NCBI RefSeq assembly: GCF_008806595.1
Contig: NZ_VZRB01000003.1
Coordinates: forward strand, 357,289 to 421,288
Length of the DNA stretch: 64,000 nucleotides
Source: Streptomyces luteolifulvus
Lineage (GTDB): Bacteria > Actinomycetota > Actinomycetes > Streptomycetales > Streptomycetaceae
Direction of reading: 5' to 3'
Below the pieces are notes generated by a model. It was not told where the DNA came from, made no database searches, and saw nothing but the letters and a program-made list of their open reading frames with translations. The translations under genes were made by a program, and so were the position numbers. Below are positions 27,985 to 36,398 of this stretch, piece by piece (position 1 is the first letter of the stretch; the number at the start of each line of letters is the position of its first letter).

Positions 27985-28383
27985 TCAGCCGTGCTCGTCC
28001 GCGTGGTCGCGCGGCATCACCGTGACCCGGTGGAAGTTGCACGAGGCGAGGTGCGGCCCCTCGCCGGGCCCCTGTGCCAGGTGGGCCTTGAGGGCCACGC
28101 TGACCAGGCTCATCAGCAGGTCCACGTCCGCGTCGCAGTCGAGATGGATGGTGACCCACCGGGACCCCGGTACCAGCCGTACCGCGGTCGACGCCACGAG
28201 GTCGGCGTGGAACCGCTCTATGGCCGGGACGGTGAGATGCAGGTCGACGTCCCGACCGGAGTGGAAGTGGACGATCTCACTGTGGACGGAGCGAAGAGCC
28301 CGCCCGGCACCGCAACTGGACGGGCCCGCACTGAGGTCGGGCCAGACTTCCAGTCGCTCCAAGGCACGCTCGGCCAGAGTCAT
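27985..28383 (-). CDS. Luciferase-like domain protein (DUF5519 family)
   Basis: A 132-residue cytoplasmic protein. The core HFHSGRDVDLHLTVPAIERF and LVPGSRWVTIHLDCDADVDL matches the 'luciferase' (DUF5519) small-domain family, which commonly carries an HxHS...DxHL pattern. Despite its name it has no demonstrated light-emitting activity in bacteria. It is a single gene read toward the TIGR03086 gene. Confidence 0.78.
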   Translation of the reverse strand: MTLAERALERLEVWPDLSAGPSSCGAGRALRSVHSEIVHFHSGRDVDLHLTVPAIERFHADLVASTAVRLVPGSRWVTIHLDCDADVDLLMSLVSVALKAHLAQGPGEGPHLASCNFHRVTVMPRDHADEHG

Positions 28384-28646
28384 GGCCCCATACTCACCTG
28401 CTCATCGCCCCGCAACCAGAGGTTGAGGGAAATGTAACCAGGGCGTTCGGCGTGCCACCCCTGTCGCCCCGCCCTCGGGGCTGTGGCCGGAGGCCCTTCC
28501 GCTCCCTGACAACTTCCTCATATCCGGGCGCCAGGCTGGGCCGCCGTCCCACGACCGGGTGGGACGTGCCGCTCGACGCGTACGGAGACCTCATGCAACG
28601 GCTGGACCATGCCGTGGGACCGGTGGAAGGCGGGTTCCGCCACGTG
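28384..28646. other. Intergenic stretch, no gene supported
   Basis: About 260 bases between divergent genes. An open frame continues upstream of the L,D-transpeptidase start but lacks a ribosome site and its product is Arg/Pro-rich, so I treat the stretch as promoter DNA. Confidence 0.4.
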
Positions 28647-29507
28647 ATGATCACGGCTCCCTCGGCCCGTCGCCCGCTCAGCCGGCCCGCCCGGCTGCTG
28701 ACAGCGGCCGCCGTCCTCGCCCTCACCGTCACGCTCGCCGGATGCGTGGGAACGGGGACGGGCGTGCGGACGTCCGACGACGACATCCTTCCACCGGCAG
28801 TTGCGTCGCCGGGCGTCGGCACGACACAGGCCAGACCCCCGCAGCCCCCCACGGACACCGCGACGCCCACTGCGACGCCCACCGCGATGTCCACCGCGAG
28901 GTCCACGGCGCGGGTCCTCCCGGAGCGGTTGCCCGGGCTGGGTCCACGGACCCTGGCGAAGATCCCCGCGGACGCCCGCCAGGTCGTCCTGGTCACCGGA
29001 GAGGGCAGGAACTCCTCGACTTTGCGGACCGTGCTGTACCGGCGTACCGGTGACGGCTGGGAGGCGGGACCGATCTGGCCCGCCCACAACGCCCGCGAGG
29101 GCTGGACCGACGACCACCACGCGGGCGATCTCCGCTCCCCCATCGGCGTGTTCACGCTCACCGACGCCGGCGGGCTCCTCCCCGACCCCGGCACCGAGCT
29201 GCCGTACGACCGCTCGGGCGGCTTCACGATCGGCGGTACCGGCTTCGCCGAAGAACCGCTCGCGGGCTCCTTCGACCACGTCGTGGCGATCGACTACAAC
29301 CGCAAGCCCGGAACCTCACCCCTCGACCGGACCCGCCCGCTCGGCGCGGGCAGGGGCGGAGGCATCCGGCTGCACATCGATCACGGCGGACCCACGCACG
29401 GCTGTGTGAGCCTGCAGCGGAACCACATACGACACCTCCTGCGCGCGCTCGACCCCGACCGGCACCCGGTGATCGTCATGGGGGACGCCGAGTCCCTGGC
29501 ACGGTGA
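28647..29507 (+). CDS. Lipoprotein with L,D-transpeptidase (YkuD-like) catalytic domain
   Basis: A 286-residue lipoprotein starting at ATG 28647. The signal ends in the lipobox TLAGC (Cys33). A Thr/Pro/Ala linker (residues ~45-95) crosses the wall. The catalytic domain contains SPIGVFTLTDAGG, FDHVVAIDYNR and the catalytic RLHIDHGGPTHGCVSL, in which His and Cys line up with the YkuD active site SHGCxR (here the residue after Cys is Val-Ser). Such enzymes form 3-3 cross-links or attach lipoproteins to peptidoglycan; some members of this subgroup have not been tested. Confidence 0.86.
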   Translation: MITAPSARRPLSRPARLLTAAAVLALTVTLAGCVGTGTGVRTSDDDILPPAVASPGVGTTQARPPQPPTDTATPTATPTAMSTARSTARVLPERLPGLGPRTLAKIPADARQVVLVTGEGRNSSTLRTVLYRRTGDGWEAGPIWPAHNAREGWTDDHHAGDLRSPIGVFTLTDAGGLLPDPGTELPYDRSGGFTIGGTGFAEEPLAGSFDHVVAIDYNRKPGTSPLDRTRPLGAGRGGGIRLHIDHGGPTHGCVSLQRNHIRHLLRALDPDRHPVIVMGDAESLAR

Positions 29508-29534
29508 CGGGGGCGGGAGGCCGGTCGAAGGCGT

Positions 29535-29582
29535 GCAGGCGCCACCTCCTCAGGCGCCCCTTCTTCAGGCGCCACCTCCTCA
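29535..29582. repeat. Short tandem repeat CAGGCGCC(A/C)CCT(C/T)CTT
   Basis: Three consecutive imperfect 16-base units (CAGGCGCCACCTCCT, CAGGCGCCCCTTCTT, CAGGCGCCACCTCCT) lie directly downstream of the minus-strand regulator gene, in the gap to the L,D-transpeptidase gene. Confidence 0.6.
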
Positions 29583-30296
29583 GGCCGCCCGACGTGAGGC
29601 AGGGCCGGGATCGGTCGACGGTGTGACCGTGTAGGTGAAGCGTCCCCAGCCGCCGGTCCTGTGCAGGGCCAGTCCGAGGCGGGCGAGGTGCGGGTCCAGC
29701 CTCGACATCCGCGCACGCAGCGCGGCCCTGGTCAGCGGCTGCTCGGCGGAGCCCAGCAGCAGGGTCAGCTCATGACAGCACCAGGGCCGGGGGTCGGCGA
29801 GGATGAGGCTCAACAGGACTCTCTGCGAAGCCTGCTGAGGCAGTGGTTCGGGTCCCCGCAGCCGTGAGGTGTGCGGTTCGTTCCGTGCGGCCCATCGCTG
29901 ATCCGCCGTCAGCCGGGCGGCCAGTTCCTCGATCGGCATACCGCGGTCCAGGACGTTGGTGGCACCGGCTTCGAGCAGCGTCGCGGGACAGGTGCCCTCG
30001 GGCGCGAGAACCGTCAGGGGCGCCAGCCGCCCTAGAATGCAGACCCGCTGGGCCAGTTCCTGCGCGCACCCCTCGTCCGGCACGTCCAGGACCGCCAGCG
30101 GGCGCGGCCGCCGGGTCAGCAGCTGTCCATAGGCGTGCAGCGTGCCCCAGGAGTTGACCACCGGTGGCAGCAGCTGTGTGCGGCGCGCGGCCCTCAGCAG
30201 CCGACGGCTTCGTACGCGGTCCAGGGAGATCACCACACAGGGCGGCTCGTCCTGGACGGCCGGCAGCAGGGTGATCGTCCGCGTGGATGGCTTCAC
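29580..30296 (-). CDS. Atypical response-regulator-like protein with C-terminal winged helix
   Basis: A 238-residue cytoplasmic protein. Residues ~20-130 alternate strands and helices like a receiver domain (PPCVVISLDRV, RPLAVLDVPDEG, APLTVLAPEG, GATNVLDRGM), but the phosphoryl-acceptor Asp pocket is not conserved. This fits the pseudo-receivers of atypical regulators. Residues ~150-225 resemble a winged-helix DNA-binding domain (SQRVLLSLILADPRPWCCHE, then RAALRARMSRLDPHLARLGL). No histidine kinase gene is near. A transcriptional role is likely but unproven. Confidence 0.65.
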   Translation of the reverse strand: MKPSTRTITLLPAVQDEPPCVVISLDRVRSRRLLRAARRTQLLPPVVNSWGTLHAYGQLLTRRPRPLAVLDVPDEGCAQELAQRVCILGRLAPLTVLAPEGTCPATLLEAGATNVLDRGMPIEELAARLTADQRWAARNEPHTSRLRGPEPLPQQASQRVLLSLILADPRPWCCHELTLLLGSAEQPLTRAALRARMSRLDPHLARLGLALHRTGGWGRFTYTVTPSTDPGPASRRAA

Positions 30297-30522
30297 GAGG
30301 TCTCCGAGCTCTCGTATCTCTCTCCCGTGTGAACGAGAGGCTCCGAGATCGGGTCGCCGTGAAACGGTTCCTCTTCATGTCACCGGACGGTGACGGCGCT
30401 GTCCCGGGTCGAAGACCGAGGCATCCGCGCGGGTTCCCGCCCCCCTCCTCCTGATCGACCGAGCACCAGGGCGCCGGACCCGCCGCCGCCTCAACAAGCC
30501 GACCAATTAGGGGACTTGACCC

Positions 30523-31359
30523 ATGATCCGCAACCGTCGCAAGGCCTTCATCGTCTCCGCCGCGCTCGTGGGCGGCGCCATGCTGATGACCGCGTGCGGC
30601 CAGGGCGACAGCGCCGGTGCCGGCAAGGCCTCCAACGCTGTTGACGCGACCGCCGCGGCGAAGAAGGCCGGGGCCAAGGGGGTCAGCGGCACCTTCGCGG
30701 GCGGGACGGTGGAGTACCTCGCGCAGGGCACGTACGTCGTCAGTGTGCCCGGCAAGCAGGACCAGCAGTTCTGGATCGCGGACGACACCAAGATCTACGG
30801 TGCGGGCACCATCTGCGGCGACGCCGCCTCGAAGGCGGACGCCCCGTGCACGGAGGCGAACCTCGAGGCCGCCACCAAGGGCGGCCGCTCGGTCGAGGCG
30901 GACGTGGTGATGAAGGACGGCACCGCGACCCAGGTCACGGAGCGGCGTGCCTCCGCGGGCTCCTCCGGCTCCACGGGCACTTCGGACTCCGGGAACGGGT
31001 CGGGCTCCGGCGCCGGCTCCGGTAAGGCGTCCGGCTCCGGAGAGACGGTCGTGGAGGGCATCGACAAGGGCAAGGGTGTCAACGGCACCTGGTACGGCAT
31101 CGTGAAGTACATGGCGCCCGGCAAGTACGAGGTCTCCGGTGCGTCGGCCAACGGTTCCGGAGGCGAGGCGCAGGTCTTCTACGTCGCCGAGGACACCGTG
31201 ATCCTGGGCGGCGGCGAGATCTGCGGCGAAGCGGGCTCGAAGGTGGACGCCCCGTGCGAGGAGGCCGACCTGCAGGCGTCCGCCAAGTCCGGTGTCGAGG
31301 CCGAAGTGGTGGTCAAGAACGGCATCGCTACCAAGATCACCGACGGCGAACTGCTCTGA
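30523..31359 (+). CDS. Lipoprotein with two tandem copies of one domain
   Basis: A 278-residue lipoprotein (MIRNRRKAFIVSAALVGGAM, lipobox LMTAC, Cys25). Two ~85-residue repeats are clearly homologous: SGTFAGGTVEYLAQGTYVVS ... ICGDAASKADAPCTEANLEA and NGTWYGIVKYMAPGKYEVSG ... ICGEAGSKVDAPCEEADLQA. They are separated by a Ser/Gly-rich linker (SGSTGTSDSGNGSGSGAGSG). Each repeat has two Cys (ICG and APC) that could pair. The protein is outside the membrane; its ligand is unknown and I recognise no named domain. Confidence 0.78.
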   Translation: MIRNRRKAFIVSAALVGGAMLMTACGQGDSAGAGKASNAVDATAAAKKAGAKGVSGTFAGGTVEYLAQGTYVVSVPGKQDQQFWIADDTKIYGAGTICGDAASKADAPCTEANLEAATKGGRSVEADVVMKDGTATQVTERRASAGSSGSTGTSDSGNGSGSGAGSGKASGSGETVVEGIDKGKGVNGTWYGIVKYMAPGKYEVSGASANGSGGEAQVFYVAEDTVILGGGEICGEAGSKVDAPCEEADLQASAKSGVEAEVVVKNGIATKITDGELL

Positions 31360-31456
31360 CCGCTCAGGGCGGTGACAGGCCGGCCCGCAGCTCGTGACCG
31401 AGCTTCGGGCCGGGGTCTCGCGCCACTCGACGGTGTGCCTGGCGACTTACGTCGGT

Positions 31457-31888
31457 TCACGCATCGGCCCGCTGCTCCTGCGCCAGGGCGGCCAGATCGG
31501 CGTACCGGACGACGGAGCCGCCCGCGCCCCACGTGCCGTCGGGCTGCTCGTGGACCAGCACCCACACCCGCAGCGCGTCCTGGGGGGACAGCCCGGCGGC
31601 CGTCAGGACGGTCCTGGTCGCGTCCTCGACCAGTCCGGCCCTGCGGCGCTCGGACAGGGCACCCTCGGGCACGGTGACCTCCACGAGGAAGCGGGGTGCC
31701 TCGTCCTCGGCGGTGGTCTGGGCCCCTTCGGGCAGCTCGACGAGGTAGCTCCACGCCTGGGCGCGGAAGAAGGGGGTGTCGGGCGCGCCCTCCCAGCGCA
31801 GCAGTACGGCGGCCAGCTCGCGCTGAACTGTCGTACGGCCCTCCTCGGTCAGGGCACCGTTCGGGACGGTCAGGCGGATCATCGGCAC
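31457..31888 (-). CDS. Fused two-domain tautomerase-superfamily protein
   Basis: A 143-residue protein made of two 4-oxalocrotonate-tautomerase-like halves: IRLTVPNGALTEEGRTTVQR at the start, and FLVEVTVPEGALSERRRAGL from residue ~72. The best start is GTG at 31888, six bases after AAGGAG, which gives Met-Pro-Met-Ile and preserves the catalytic Pro1 of the superfamily. The ATG at 31882 would remove it. The second half lacks an N-terminal Pro, as expected for a fusion. It is divergent from the TetR gene and shares its two operators, so it is the likely regulated gene. The substrate is unknown. Confidence 0.78.
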   Translation of the reverse strand: MPMIRLTVPNGALTEEGRTTVQRELAAVLLRWEGAPDTPFFRAQAWSYLVELPEGAQTTAEDEAPRFLVEVTVPEGALSERRRAGLVEDATRTVLTAAGLSPQDALRVWVLVHEQPDGTWGAGGSVVRYADLAALAQEQRADA

Positions 31889-31920
31889 GGCGGCTCCTTC
31901 GGTTCGGCGACGACGTCGCA

Positions 31921-31938
31921 CTATGACGATCGTTATAG
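31921..31938. promoter_or_regulatory. TetR operator copy 1 (CTATGACGATCGTTATAG)
   Basis: Near-perfect 18-bp palindrome with only one asymmetric position pair (G5/T14). It lies 33 bases from the tautomerase GTG and 73 bases before the TetR GTG. An identical copy follows at 31956. Confidence 0.78.
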
Positions 31939-31955
31939 ACAGGAGTCACGGTAGA

Positions 31956-31973
31956 CTATGACGATCGTTATAG
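31956..31973. promoter_or_regulatory. TetR operator copy 2 (CTATGACGATCGTTATAG)
   Basis: Identical to the copy at 31921, with starts 35 bases apart (about 3.3 helical turns). It lies 38 bases before the GTG start of the TetR gene and probably overlaps its promoter, so the regulator should repress itself and the tautomerase. Confidence 0.78.
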
Positions 31974-32010
31974 CCAGCGGTCGAGAGTCGAGCGTCGAGA
32001 GCGAGCACAG

Positions 32011-32598
32011 GTGTCCAGCAGCAACAGCACGCCGTCCCGCGAGCGGATCGTGGCCGGAGCGGCCGACATGATCAGTCGGCGCGGGCTGAGCGCCACGAGC
32101 ATCAGGGAGATGGCCAAGCACGCCAAGGCGCCGCTGGGTTCGACGTACCACTACTTCCCCGAGGGCAAGCAGCAGCTGGCCACGGAGGCCGTCCGCCACA
32201 CCGGCGAGTGGGTCGCCCGCAGCCTGCGCAGAGAACTCGAGGCGGGCCCGGTCGCCGGACTGCGCGCCTTCCTCACCCTGTGGCGGAAGATCGTCGTCGA
32301 CAGCGACTTCCACGCCGGCTGCCCGGTACTGGCGGTCTCCATCGAGGAGCCGCCGGCCGACGAGATCCCGCCCGCCCTGGCGGCCGCGGCCGAGGTCTTC
32401 GCCCAGTGGGAGACCCTGCTGGCGGCATCCCTCCGGGACCACGGCGCCGACCCCCGGCGGGCCGACCAGCTCGCGACGCTGGTCGTCGCGGCGGTCGAAG
32501 GTGCGTTGGCGATGTGCCGCGCCAAGCGCACGACGGAGCCCCTGGACCGTGCGGCGCAGCAGCTCCAGGCGCTGATCGCGGACGCGATCGAGGGGTGA
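32011..32598 (+). CDS. TetR/AcrR-family transcriptional regulator
   Basis: A 195-residue repressor. The N-terminal HTH runs from RERIVAGAADMISRRGLSAT to GSTYHYFPEGKQQLATEAV (residues ~10-55). The C-terminal ligand domain contains FHAGCPVLAVSIEEPP, which is the LmrA/YxaF-type subgroup pattern. The start is GTG at 32011. Two identical palindromes in the 122-base divergent region are the expected operators. It probably senses a small electrophilic or aromatic compound handled by the divergent tautomerase; the ligand is not known. Confidence 0.92.
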   Translation: MSSSNSTPSRERIVAGAADMISRRGLSATSIREMAKHAKAPLGSTYHYFPEGKQQLATEAVRHTGEWVARSLRRELEAGPVAGLRAFLTLWRKIVVDSDFHAGCPVLAVSIEEPPADEIPPALAAAAEVFAQWETLLAASLRDHGADPRRADQLATLVVAAVEGALAMCRAKRTTEPLDRAAQQLQALIADAIEG

Positions 32599-32760
32599 CG
32601 GGGCGAGGACGGCTGCCGGGGTGCACCCGGGTGCCCCTTGCACGGTTCTATGACGGGTGTCATAAGCACGCTTGCGTCATCCGATCGGCTGTTCATGGCC
32701 GGGCTGCCGTGAGAATGTGACATTTGGCGCAACTCCGACAGCGCCCGGAGTGGTGATGCC

Positions 32761-33603
32761 ATGTCCCGACGCCGCCCCTCCCCGGCCAGTGACGCCGGTG
32801 AGCTCCTGGACACCCTTGCCCAGCTCAGTGGCCAGATACTGGACCGGATCAAGTTCCAGCAGGCCCGAGTGGAGCTCGCCGCCGCCCTGCAGCGCCATGT
32901 GCTCCGCGCCGAACTGCCGGTCCTGCCCTCCCTCCAGGCGGCCGGCCGCTACGCACCCGCGCGGGCCGGACTGGACATCGGCGGCGACTGGTACGACGGC
33001 TTCCCCATGGCGGACGACTCGGTGGGCTTCGTGATCGGGGACGTACAGGGCCACGACGTCGAGGCAGCCGCCTTCATGGGCCAGGTCCGCACCTGTCTGC
33101 GCGCCGTCGCGATCGCCACCACCGACCCGGCGGAAATACTCCGGCGCACCAACGACCTGCTGGTCGCCATGGACCTGGAACTCTTCGTGACCTGCTCGTT
33201 CCTGCGCTACGACCCGGCCACGGGCGAGCTGGCCGACGCCCGCGCCGGGCACGTCCCGGCCGTCTGGGCCCGGGCCGACGGCCGCTGCGACATCATCCTG
33301 AACGACGGCGGTCTGCCGCTGGGCATCCGCGCCGGAGAGCGCTACCCGTCGACCCGCCGGCTGCTGACCGGCGTGGGCGCGTTCGTGCTGCTCACCGACG
33401 GCGTCGTGGAAGGCCCCAGCTACCCCATCGAGGAGGGCCTCAAGCGGGTGGCGGACCTGGCCGGCGACGTCTGCCGCACCGGCCCGGACGAACTGGCCGC
33501 CGAGGTGATCAAGGTGGCCGATCTCACCGGCCACAGCGACGACGCCGCGGTCCTCGTCCTTCGTCACGGAGGGCTTCAGGAGCAGCGGCGGTGCGAGGTA
33601 TGA
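32761..33603 (+). CDS. SpoIIE-type PP2C serine phosphatase, soluble
   Basis: A 280-residue cytoplasmic phosphatase. A short helical N-terminus (residues 10-45) precedes the catalytic domain with LDIGGDWYDGF, VIGDVQGHDVEAAA, LLTDGVVEGP and GHSDDAAVLVL, so the metal-binding acidic residues are kept. No PAS, GAF or kinase domain is fused. Its stop overlaps the start of the MASE1 membrane gene by ATGA, so the two proteins should be made together. It probably acts on an anti-sigma-antagonist protein, with input from the membrane partner. Confidence 0.9.
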   Translation: MSRRRPSPASDAGELLDTLAQLSGQILDRIKFQQARVELAAALQRHVLRAELPVLPSLQAAGRYAPARAGLDIGGDWYDGFPMADDSVGFVIGDVQGHDVEAAAFMGQVRTCLRAVAIATTDPAEILRRTNDLLVAMDLELFVTCSFLRYDPATGELADARAGHVPAVWARADGRCDIILNDGGLPLGIRAGERYPSTRRLLTGVGAFVLLTDGVVEGPSYPIEEGLKRVADLAGDVCRTGPDELAAEVIKVADLTGHSDDAAVLVLRHGGLQEQRRCEV

Positions 33604-34616
33604 CCGACGCGGCGCACGGTCAGTTGCTCGGGCGGTACGCCACCGAGGGCCTCCGGCTCGCTGCCGTCGCGGCCGTCTACTACGGCAGCGGCAAGCTCGG
33701 GCTGCTGCAGGAGCTCGTACGGGGCCAGGTCACGCCGCTCTGGCCGCCCACCGGCATCGCTCTCGTCGTCCTGCTGCTGTGGGGCGTTCGCATGTGGCCG
33801 GGGATCGCACTCGGCGCGTTCCTGGTGAACGTGACGCTCGGGCCGTCGATCCTCCCCGTGCTCGTCATCACGGCCGGCAACACCCTCGCCCCCGTCTGCG
33901 CCTGCCTCCTCCTGCGGCGGGTGGGATTCCGTCCCGCCCTCGACCGGCTCCAGGACGCTCTGGCGCTGGTCTTCCTGGGCGCCCTGGGCGGGATGCTGAT
34001 CAGCGCGACGGTCGGAGTCAGCGCCCTGGTGGCGTCCGGTGCGCTCACGGCGGACGATTTCTGGCCGACCTGGTCGGTGTGGTGGACGGGCGACGCGATG
34101 GGTGTGCTGGTCATCGCCCCGTGCCTGCTCGTCCTGCGCTTCGCCCGATGGCCCCGCGATGTGCCGGCCCTGCGCTGGGCCGAGGCGGTGGCCCTGCTGG
34201 CCGGCACGGCGGCGGTCACCGTGGTGGCCACCCACAGCTCGGTCAGTCTCCTCTTCGTCGTCATCCCCTTCATCGTCTGGGCGAGCCTCCGCTTCCAGCT
34301 GGCCGGTGCCGCGCCGTGTGTACTGACCGCCTCCGTGATCGCCATCACCGCGGGCGCCGAGGGGGCGGGTCCGTTCGACGGCCACGACCTCCTCGCCCAG
34401 ATGGTCATCCTGCAGACCTTCAACGGCACCGTGTCCCTGACCGCCCTGCTGCTCTCGGCGATCATCACCGAGCGGGACCGCACCTTCGAGGAGATCGAAG
34501 AGGTCTGCGAACGCCTGACGGAGGCACTGTCCCGGCTGGAGGCGGACGTCACACTCGACGAGTGGCCGGTCCCCCGCCCGGACGGAAGCGAACACCGGGC
34601 CGGCCCAGGTCCGTGA
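33600..34616 (+). CDS. MASE1-domain integral membrane sensor protein
   Basis: A 338-residue membrane protein with about eight helices forming a MASE1 sensory domain: VTPLWPPTGIALVVLLLWG, WPGIALGAFLVNVTLG, WWTGDAMGVLVIAPCLLVLR and LFVVIPFIVWASLRFQLAGA are typical. It ends in a short coiled segment (FEEIEEVCERLTEALSRLEA) with no kinase, GGDEF or phosphatase domain. The ATG at 33600 overlaps the stop of the SpoIIE-type phosphatase gene. I infer that the phosphatase is its output module in trans. Confidence 0.88.
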   Translation: MTDAAHGQLLGRYATEGLRLAAVAAVYYGSGKLGLLQELVRGQVTPLWPPTGIALVVLLLWGVRMWPGIALGAFLVNVTLGPSILPVLVITAGNTLAPVCACLLLRRVGFRPALDRLQDALALVFLGALGGMLISATVGVSALVASGALTADDFWPTWSVWWTGDAMGVLVIAPCLLVLRFARWPRDVPALRWAEAVALLAGTAAVTVVATHSSVSLLFVVIPFIVWASLRFQLAGAAPCVLTASVIAITAGAEGAGPFDGHDLLAQMVILQTFNGTVSLTALLLSAIITERDRTFEEIEEVCERLTEALSRLEADVTLDEWPVPRPDGSEHRAGPGP

Positions 34617-34871
34617 ACTGCACCCGCGGTACTCCTCGTACTCCGCGCGGCTGCCCGTCCTGACGGTGCGTCGGCACGCCGGCGCGGCCGGGCAAAGCCC
34701 TCCCCGTGTCCGCACAGCGCGACCGTGGACCGGCCGCTGCGATGGATGTCGGGACATGACGGAGATCGCCGTCCGCTTGAGACCGGTCGGTGTGCTCATT
34801 ACGGTGGGCCCCTTCATCCGCCCGCCCTGGGGTCCTTCGGCGGGCGGGTCTTCACCGTGCAAGGGAGATCC

Positions 34872-35648
34872 ATGCGCAAGCGCGCACTGTTCGCCGTGCC
34901 TGCCGCCGTCGCCGCGTTGGGCGGAGCCATCGGCCCGGCCGCGTACGCGGATGAGGTCGTCGGGGACATACAGATCACCGATGTCCTGGTCAACGGCGGC
35001 AAGAACATCGTCGTCGGCACCGCCGACAAGACGGTCACCGTGTCGGTGACCGCCACCGATCCGTCGGGCATCTGGGACGCGGACTTCCATCTGTGGCGTG
35101 GGACCGACCCCGACAACCCCGACGGCCACATCGTCCCGAACGAGGACACCACCCCCGCGGACTGCGTGGCCTCCAGCGCCACCACCTCCACCTGCTCGAA
35201 GACGTTCACCTTCGAACCGGACTCGTGGCTCACCAGCGCCGACGCGGGAACCTGGAAGGTCGGGGTCGACGTGTGGGCCAATGACGACAGCCGGATCCAG
35301 CGGGACGCCCACACCACCACCCGGCTCCAGCGGCTCTCCAAACTGACCGCGAACGCGAGCCCGGAGCCGGTCGCCAAGGGGAAGACGCTGACGGTCACCG
35401 GCAAGCTCTCCCGCGCCAACTGGGACACGCTCGACTACCGCGGCTACGGCAACCAGCCGGTCAAGCTGCAGTTCCGCAAGGCGGGCACCAGCACGTACAC
35501 CACGGTCAAGACCGTGAACTCCTCCAGCACCGGCGGCCTGACGACGACGGTCACCGCGTCCGTGGACGGCTACTGGCGCTGGTACTTCGCCGGCACCTCC
35601 ACCACACCGGCGGCCACGGCGACCGGTGACTTCGTGGACGCGCGGTAA
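34872..35648 (+). CDS. Secreted protein, paralogue of the 57980 gene
   Basis: A 258-residue exported protein. The ATG at 34872 follows AAGGGAGAT. The signal peptide ends near PAAYADEV. Two beta-rich parts are visible: residues ~30-150 (GKNIVVGTADKTVTVSVTAT, GIWDADFHLWRG, then a Cys pair around DCVASSATTSTCSKTF) and an Ig-like C-terminal domain (GKTLTVTGKLSRANWDTLDY, VKLQFRKAGTSTYTTVKTV, GYWRWYFAGTSTTPA). The same layout and most residues recur in the gene at 57980. The domain is common in Streptomyces secreted proteins of unknown function. Confidence 0.82.
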   Translation: MRKRALFAVPAAVAALGGAIGPAAYADEVVGDIQITDVLVNGGKNIVVGTADKTVTVSVTATDPSGIWDADFHLWRGTDPDNPDGHIVPNEDTTPADCVASSATTSTCSKTFTFEPDSWLTSADAGTWKVGVDVWANDDSRIQRDAHTTTRLQRLSKLTANASPEPVAKGKTLTVTGKLSRANWDTLDYRGYGNQPVKLQFRKAGTSTYTTVKTVNSSSTGGLTTTVTASVDGYWRWYFAGTSTTPAATATGDFVDAR

Positions 35649-35672
35649 CCGTTCGCGATCGACGGCGCCCGG

Positions 35673-36398
35673 TCAGGACCCCGTCGACGGCTTGGCCTTC
35701 GCGGTCGGCTCGGCGTGGCGCTGCGTCGGCCTGACCTGGCCCTGCCCGCTGTTCCCGTTCTTGTTCCCGTTCGTCCCGGCCGGCGACGGAGTGGCCTCGG
35801 CCGCCGCGCCGGTGAACCGGGCGCAGTAGACAGGCACCTGCTGTTCACCGCCCGCCGCCCGGACGAGACGCTGCCATGCCGTGGACTTGAGCGCGTGGCC
35901 CTGGTCCTTGATGTGCTCGTAGGCGCGGCAGTGCGCCGCGACGTCCTTGGCCGTGCCGGGGCGTTGCCGGGGTTCGGTCGGTGCCGTGCCGGGCCCGGCA
36001 GGAGGGCTCTGTTCGCGGGGCGGGTCCGCCGGTGGCCGGTGGGTGCTGTGGCTGGTGCCGGGATCGGCGGTGTCGTGCCGCTGGGTGTCCGCCACGCGGA
36101 TGGAGGCGAAGGCGATACCGCCGAGCAGCGCGCTCGTCACCAGGGCGACCGCTCCTGAGCGCACCCATCGGTGCCGCTGGGTCCTCGGACGCCAGTCGTC
36201 CCCGCGCCGGGTGCGCGGGGCCCGGCCGCCCGCTGCACGCGCGCTTCGGAACGCGGCGACGGCGGCCTGCTCCGCCGCGTCGTCCACGGGCCGGCGGCGC
36301 AGCGCCTCACCGATCCGTTCGGCCGTCCGCTCCAGGGCCCACGCGTCGTCGAGGTCGGTCGTGCCGTCGGCTTCGGGTGTGTTCCGATCGGTGCTCAT
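35673..36398 (-). CDS. Single-span membrane protein, probable anti-sigma partner
   Basis: A 241-residue protein. The cytosolic N-terminal ~75 residues (ALERTAERIGEALRRRPVDD, then AAEQAAVAAFRSARAAG) precede one membrane helix near residues 82-100 (SGAVALVTSALLGGIAFASI). An external Pro/Ser/Gly-rich linker follows, with a small domain bearing two Cys (AHCRAYEHIKDQG, VPVYCARF). Its ATG overlaps the stop of the ECF sigma gene, an arrangement typical of sigma/anti-sigma pairs. No HxxxCxxC zinc motif is present. The anti-sigma role is inferred from context. Confidence 0.65.
   Translation of the reverse strand: MSTDRNTPEADGTTDLDDAWALERTAERIGEALRRRPVDDAAEQAAVAAFRSARAAGGRAPRTRRGDDWRPRTQRHRWVRSGAVALVTSALLGGIAFASIRVADTQRHDTADPGTSHSTHRPPADPPREQSPPAGPGTAPTEPRQRPGTAKDVAAHCRAYEHIKDQGHALKSTAWQRLVRAAGGEQQVPVYCARFTGAAAEATPSPAGTNGNKNGNSGQGQVRPTQRHAEPTAKAKPSTGS

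Noticed and set aside
29535..29582. CRISPR-like repeats near 29.5 kb
   Set aside because: Three contiguous 16-base units without spacers; no cas genes. A simple tandem repeat.
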